Source: Deltaproteobacteria bacterium
GTDB taxonomy: Bacteria > Desulfobacterota > Desulfobulbia > Desulfobulbales > SURF-16
Direction of reading: 5' to 3'
DNA: 42,767 bases
Assembly: GCA_016208225.1 (NCBI GenBank)
Contig: JACQYM010000109.1
Coordinates: 5,034-47,800, forward strand
In this document: in pieces, positions 37,993-42,767 of the stretch
How the letters are laid out: each line of letters opens with the position of its first letter
How positions within the stretch are numbered: the first letter of the stretch is position 1
The notes under the pieces: model-generated
The model's database searches: none
Seen by the model: only the letters and a program-made list of their open reading frames with translations
Told to the model about the DNA's origin: nothing
Position numbers and translations under genes: made by a program

Positions 37993-38409
37993 ATGACCAT
38001 GGTTGCCGCAAAGGATAAATCACGATTCACCCTGCCTGCCGGCCTGGCCCCCGGGCCGAAGAGACGGCCGGTCAGAGTGGCAGATACCATCAGAAACGAG
38101 ATCGCCGTCCTGCTTCTCTTCAAGGTGAAGGACCCGGCCCTGCACAATGTCAGCATTGTGCATGTGGACGTGAGCGACGATCTGAGCCGGGCCAGGATTT
38201 ATTATGCCTGCGCCCCGGACATGGCCGCCAAGGTCGGCGCCGGGCTGAACCGGGCGAAAGGTTTTATCCGCAGCCACCTTGCCAAGGTAATGCAGATGCG
38301 GCATGTGCCGGAACTGCTGTTTAATTTCGACCCGTCAACCGAACATGATGCCAAGATGCAGAAAATTTTTCAGGAGATAGCCCGCGAAAATGAACCAGGC
38401 TCTGTCTGA
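37993..38409 (+). CDS. rbfA: Ribosome-binding factor A
   Basis: VADTIRNEIAVLLLFKVKDPALHNVSIVHVDVSDDLSRARIYY. Confidence 0.94.
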   Translation: MTMVAAKDKSRFTLPAGLAPGPKRRPVRVADTIRNEIAVLLLFKVKDPALHNVSIVHVDVSDDLSRARIYYACAPDMAAKVGAGLNRAKGFIRSHLAKVMQMRHVPELLFNFDPSTEHDAKMQKIFQEIARENEPGSV

Positions 38410-39367
38410 AATAATTCCCGTGCTCAACGCCGCCAGCAACGTGCTGATTGCCACCCATGTTTTCCCGGATGCCGATGCGCTGGGTGCCCAGCTTGCATTA
38501 GGCAATATCCTGCGGTCCAGGGGCAAGGGCGTTTATCTCTACAGCGAGGAGCCGGCGCATTATATCCTTGAGTTTCTGCGCGGTTCCGACCGGCTGAACA
38601 TCGGCCTGCCCGGCCCGAATCAATTTGACTGCGCCGTGGCCCTCGATTGCGGCGATGACGTGCGGCTCGGCAAGGCAAAGGAAGAACTGCTGACAATCCA
38701 TCCCTTTGTGGTCATCGATCATCATACCGGCCATAAAAATTTCGGCGATGTGCGCTGGGTTGATCCTGGGAAATCCTCGACCGGCGAGATGGTGTATGAA
38801 CTGGCCCTGGCCATGGGGGCGGAAATTGATTACGACACGGCCTATTGTCTCTATTCCGCCATTGTTTCCGATACCGGCTCGTTCAAGTACGCATCGACCA
38901 CCGCCGATACCCTGCGCATTGCCGGCGAACTGGTGGCCCGGGGGGTGAAACCGGCCGAGATTTCCGGCAAGATCTTTGATAATTTTACCAGGAACCGGCT
39001 GCAGCTCCTCCAGGAAGTGTTGTCAACATTGACGCTGTACGAGGAGGAGCAGTTGGCGCTCATCGCGGTGACCAGCGATCTGTATGTTAAGACCGGCACC
39101 AGCGCGGCGGATACCGAGCTGTTTATCAATTACCCCCGATCACTGGAAACGGTAAAAATCGCCGCCTTTATCAAGGAGGCGAAAGATTATATCAGCGTGA
39201 GCCTGCGCTCCAAGGGTCAGTATGATGTGGCCCAGGTGGCGCGCAAGTTCGGCGGCGGCGGCCATCGCAATGCGGCGGGATTCAAATTGCCCGGCCAAAC
39301 CATGGCCGAGGTGCGCCGTGATCTGCTGGCAGAACTGCGGACCCTGCTGCCGGCGGCGCGTAAATAA
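38390..39367 (+). CDS. nrnA: DHH/DHHA1 phosphoesterase (NrnA-type oligoribonuclease/pAp phosphatase)
   Basis: ATHVFPDADALGAQLALG, VIDHHTGHKNFGDVRWVDP, DTGSFKYASTT, FGGGGHRNAAGF. Confidence 0.92.
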   Translation: MNQALSEIIPVLNAASNVLIATHVFPDADALGAQLALGNILRSRGKGVYLYSEEPAHYILEFLRGSDRLNIGLPGPNQFDCAVALDCGDDVRLGKAKEELLTIHPFVVIDHHTGHKNFGDVRWVDPGKSSTGEMVYELALAMGAEIDYDTAYCLYSAIVSDTGSFKYASTTADTLRIAGELVARGVKPAEISGKIFDNFTRNRLQLLQEVLSTLTLYEEEQLALIAVTSDLYVKTGTSAADTELFINYPRSLETVKIAAFIKEAKDYISVSLRSKGQYDVAQVARKFGGGGHRNAAGFKLPGQTMAEVRRDLLAELRTLLPAARK

Positions 39368-40102
39368 ATGCAGGCTGTTGCGCCGGGCGTGATCCTGCTT
39401 GACAAACCTGTCGGCCCCACCTCGTTTAGAATGGTACAGCTGGTCAGACGGGCGCTGCAGATCAAGAAGGTGGGCCACACCGGCACCCTTGATCCTTTTG
39501 CCTCGGGACTGCTTGTCATCTGCTCCGGCAGGGCGGCCACCAAGACCATTCCGCTGCTCATGGAAGGGGAAAAAGAGTACACCGCCACGCTCCAGCTCGG
39601 CATTGAGACCGACAGTCAGGACCTGACCGGCACCGTTATCAGGCGCAGTCCAGTCCCTGATCTCAGCAGCACAAGGATTGAAGAGTGTCTGGGGGCCTTT
39701 GTCGGTGAACAGCTGCAGCAGCCGCCCAATTTCTCGGCCTTGAAATTTCAGGGGAAGCCGCTCTACTATTATGCCAGGAAGGGCGTGACGGTTGAAAAAG
39801 AGCCGCGACTGATTTTTGTCAGGGAAATTGAAGCGCTCGGCCGGCAGGAAGATCAGCTGCAGATCCGGGTGGTATGCGGCAAAGGAACGTACATCCGGGC
39901 TCTGGCTGCTGATATCGGCGCCGCCCTTGGCTGCGGCGCCCATCTGGTTGCCTTGCGCCGCTTGCGGAACGGCCCTTTTTCGGTGGCGGACGCCGTGGCC
40001 GGCGATGCCCTGGTTGATGACCGGCAGGCGGCATGCGAGCTGTTGCTGAAAAATATGCTGCCCGTTGATGATCTGATCGCCGGATGCAGGAAAAACGTGT
40101 AA
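39368..40102 (+). CDS. truB: tRNA pseudouridine synthase B
   Basis: GVILLDKPVGPTSFRMVQLVRR, KVGHTGTLDPFASGLLVI, GKGTYIRALAADIGAALGCGAHLVALRRL. Confidence 0.96.
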   Translation: MQAVAPGVILLDKPVGPTSFRMVQLVRRALQIKKVGHTGTLDPFASGLLVICSGRAATKTIPLLMEGEKEYTATLQLGIETDSQDLTGTVIRRSPVPDLSSTRIEECLGAFVGEQLQQPPNFSALKFQGKPLYYYARKGVTVEKEPRLIFVREIEALGRQEDQLQIRVVCGKGTYIRALAADIGAALGCGAHLVALRRLRNGPFSVADAVAGDALVDDRQAACELLLKNMLPVDDLIAGCRKNV

Positions 40103-40237
40103 TATAGGAAAGGAAGTTTTGGAATTTAGTCTGTCATCTGTTGAGATTTTTATGAAAAATAGTATTTATCTCAGCAGGTTAATGTAACGCCGTAAGTGAA
40201 ATCAAGAATGTCTATTATTTGGTAGGAGGATATAATC

Positions 40238-40507
40238 GTGTCATTGGAACCTGTGCAGAAACAAGAAATTATCGAAAAATTTGCAACGCATAAAGGCGAT
40301 ACCGGCTCCCCTGAAGTTCAGGTTGCCCTGCTCAGCGCGCGGATTGCGTACCTCACCGGCCATTTTCAGACCCACAAGAAGGACCACCATTCCCGGCGTG
40401 GTCTGTTGAAACTTGTCGGGCAGAGAAGACGGCTGCTCAATTATCTGAAAGTGAAAAATGTTGACCGCTACCGTTCGGTCATCAAGGAACTCGGCATCCG
40501 GAAATAA
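40238..40507 (+). CDS. rpsO: Ribosomal protein S15
   Basis: 89 aa; [53 protein letters not shown]. Confidence 0.98.
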   Translation: MSLEPVQKQEIIEKFATHKGDTGSPEVQVALLSARIAYLTGHFQTHKKDHHSRRGLLKLVGQRRRLLNYLKVKNVDRYRSVIKELGIRK

Positions 40508-40655
40508 CGTTGTCTTTCGGGGTGGCAGGGAACTTCTGCACCACGAAAATCATCGAAAGTAATGACGCCTGCACCACTTCATGGTGCTGCCGGCGCCTCT
40601 GTCAGGCAATCTCCGTGCACGGCCTGCCCTGCTGCAGGCCGGGATATTGCAAACG

Positions 40656-40688
40656 GTCCAGGACTTATCCGAGTCCTGGACTTTTATT
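40656..40688 (+). terminator. Intrinsic terminator between rpsO and pnp
   Basis: Perfect 10 bp stem gtccaggact-tatccg-agtcctggac followed by ttttatt. Confidence 0.88.
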
Positions 40689-40698
40689 ATTTTTACAT

Positions 40699-40823
40699 CG
40701 GGTTACGAATTAGGCCTGAGCAATGAAGGGTTGCGCAGCGGGGTTCCCCGCCGCGTCCGGCGGGTCGCTGCCCGCTTTCTTTGGTGAGGCCATATTATTG
40801 CTCAGTCGTAGTTCGTAATCCGG
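40699..40823 (+). promoter_or_regulatory. Long inverted-repeat pnp leader
   Basis: cgggttacgaattaggcctgagcaat (about 40699-40724) pairs with attgctcagtcgtagttcgtaatccgg (about 40797-40823); internal gcggggttccccgc hairpin. Confidence 0.65.
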
Positions 40824-40834
40824 AAGGTGAAGGA

Positions 40835-42767
40835 ATGTATAAAAAAGTTGAAGTAGAAATCGGTGGTCGAATCCTTGCCATTGAAACCGGCAAAATCGCG
40901 AAACAGGCAAATGGGTCGGTCGTCGTCACCTATGGCGACAGCGTTGTGCTGGTCACGGCCACGGCGGCGAAAGTGGGCCGGCCTGATATTGATTTTTTCC
41001 CGCTCACCGTGGAGTACCAGGAGCGTTTTTACGCAGTCGGCAAAATCCCCGGCAGCTATTTCCGCCGGGAAATCGGCAGACCCACGGAAAAGGAAACCCT
41101 GTCCAGCCGCTTTATCGACCGTCCGCTGCGGCCGCTGTTTGCCGCCGGCTATCGCAATGAAACGCAGATCATCGCCACCGTGCTCTCGGCGGACAGAATG
41201 AATGACCCGGACATCATGGCCATGGTCGGCGCCTCTGCCGCGCTGACCGTATCGGATATTCCCTTTCTCGGGCCGATCGCCGGCGTCCGGGTCGGCTATG
41301 TTGACGGGCAATATGTGCTCAATCCGTCCAAGGAGGAGCTGACCAGATCCAGGCTGGACCTGATCGTGGCCGGCAGCCGCAATGCGGTGGTCATGGTTGA
41401 GGGCGGCGCGGACAACCTGTCCGAGGATGAGGTGCTGTCCGGTGTTTATTTCGGTCATCAGGGACTGCAGCCTCTCCTCGATATCCAGGAGGAGCTGCGG
41501 CGTGAGGTTGGCCGTCCCAAACTCGCCGTGACCGCGCCCGTGGTCAATGAAGCCCTGCAGGCCCGGATCGCGGCCATGGCTGCGGAAAAAATGCAGAAGG
41601 TGGTAACCACCGCCGACAAGATGGCCCGGAGTGATCTCTACCAGGAACTGGAGAAAGAGATACTGGCGGAACTGGAAAAAGAGGAGGGTTTTGCCGACCA
41701 GCGCGAGGCCAAGGAACTTCTTCACGACCTGAACAAGACCCTGATGCGCGACATGATCATCAAGGACGGCAAACGCATTGACGGCCGTTCGTTTGCCGAT
41801 ATCAGGCCCATTGCCAGTGAAATCGCCATTCTGCCCAGGGCGCACGGCTCGGCCCTGTTCACCCGCGGTGAAACCCAGGCCCTGGTCACGGCCACCCTTG
41901 GCAGCGGCGAGGACGAGCAGCGGGTGGAAACCCTGGAAGGCATGGAAAACCTGCCCTTCATGCTCCACTATAATTTCCCCCCCTTCTGTGTCGGCGAGGT
42001 GCGCTTCATGCGCGGCCCCAGCCGGAGGGATATCGGCCATGGCGCCCTAGCCACCCGGGCCATCCAGGCCATTCTGCCCGAAGTCGGCACATTTCCCTAT
42101 ACCATCAGGATCGTTTCCGATGTCATGGAGTCAAACGGCTCCTCGTCCATGGCCACGGTGTGCGGCGGCTGTCTGTCCCTGATGGATGCCGGCGTGCCCA
42201 TCAAGCAGCCGGTGTCCGGCGTGGCCATGGGGCTGATCAAGGACGGGGATACCGTCGCCGTGCTCTCCGACATCCTGGGTGACGAAGATCATCTCGGCGA
42301 TATGGATTTCAAGGTATGCGGCACGGCGGACGGCATTACCGCTCTGCAGATGGATATCAAGATCGAGGGCATTTCCCGGGAGATCATGACCAGCGCCCTT
42401 GCCCAGGCAAAAGCCGGGCGGCTGCATATCCTGGAGAAGATGGCCGAGGCCATCAAGGAACCGCGGGCCGTGCTGCCTGAGCATGCCCCCAAGATCTTCA
42501 CCATGCAGATCAACCCTGACAAGATCCGCGATCTCATCGGCCCCGGGGGCAAAATGATCAAGTCGATCACCGCTGAATACGCGGTGAAAATCGATGTGGA
42601 GGATTCCGGCAAGGTCATGATTTTTGCACCGGACGGTATTGTCGGACAGAAGGTCTATGACCGGGTGCACGAAATCACCGCGGAAGTGGAGATCGGCAAA
42701 ATATACAAAGGCAAGGTGCAGAAGATTGTCGATTTCGGCGCCTTTGTCGAAATCCTGCCCGGCACCG
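40835..42767 (+). CDS. pnp: Polyribonucleotide nucleotidyltransferase (runs off the window; absent from ORF track)
   Basis: ATG at 40835 gives MYKKVEVEIGGRILAIETGKIAKQANGSVVVTYGDSVVLVTATAAK; open to the window end at the S1 domain (VDFGAFVEILPGT). Confidence 0.96.
   Translation, partial: MYKKVEVEIGGRILAIETGKIAKQANGSVVVTYGDSVVLVTATAAKVGRPDIDFFPLTVEYQERFYAVGKIPGSYFRREIGRPTEKETLSSRFIDRPLRPLFAAGYRNETQIIATVLSADRMNDPDIMAMVGASAALTVSDIPFLGPIAGVRVGYVDGQYVLNPSKEELTRSRLDLIVAGSRNAVVMVEGGADNLSEDEVLSGVYFGHQGLQPLLDIQEELRREVGRPKLAVTAPVVNEALQARIAAMAAEKMQKVVTTADKMARSDLYQELEKEILAELEKEEGFADQREAKELLHDLNKTLMRDMIIKDGKRIDGRSFADIRPIASEIAILPRAHGSALFTRGETQALVTATLGSGEDEQRVETLEGMENLPFMLHYNFPPFCVGEVRFMRGPSRRDIGHGALATRAIQAILPEVGTFPYTIRIVSDVMESNGSSSMATVCGGCLSLMDAGVPIKQPVSGVAMGLIKDGDTVAVLSDILGDEDHLGDMDFKVCGTADGITALQMDIKIEGISREIMTSALAQAKAGRLHILEKMAEAIKEPRAVLPEHAPKIFTMQINPDKIRDLIGPGGKMIKSITAEYAVKIDVEDSGKVMIFAPDGIVGQKVYDRVHEITAEVEIGKIYKGKVQKIVDFGAFVEILPGT

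Noticed and set aside
39368-40102. Short TruB (244 aa) as a truncated gene
   Set aside because: Catalytic domain is complete and TruB length varies at the C-terminus; the stop is followed by a normal spacer before rpsO.
27395-42040. Long minus-strand ORFs (27395-28327, 29870-30550, 35816-37114, 40802-42040)
   Set aside because: Antisense shadows of nuo, infB and pnp, with compositional bias and no family signatures.

Overview
The window looks like a 42.8 kb chromosomal segment of an anaerobic, sulfate/sulfur-metabolising Desulfobacterota-like bacterium; the taxonomy is inferred from gene content only. Minus strand at the left: cobQ (partial), rsmG, hisD, a 12-heme-site cytochrome and nadE. 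Then, on plus: a PIN/PhoH ATPase, an AhbD/NirJ-like radical SAM protein, hemE, an HD protein and hemH. Then the mreBCD-mrdA-rodA cell-shape operon (minus), tRNA-Ala(GGC), a structured RNA candidate, mpl, a large nuo operon with no nuoE/F/G, tRNA-Gly(CCC), and rimP-nusA-ylxR-infB-rbfA-nrnA-truB-rpsO-pnp (pnp partial). Main second-look items: (1) many intergenic spacers hold period-7 (heptamer) tandem arrays, different at each locus, often in inverted pairs and abutting or supplying gene ends; (2) two copies of a ~95 bp palindrome built from 9-mer CACAGAG units flank rodA in inverted orientation; (3) the ferrochelatase appears to lack about 60-70 internal residues; (4) an antiporter-like complex I subunit is split by an apparent ~13 nt deletion; (5) the nuo operon encodes four antiporter-like subunits plus a small membrane protein; (6) there are several structured leaders and RNA candidates. 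No CRISPR array, transposase gene, phage gene or rRNA was seen.
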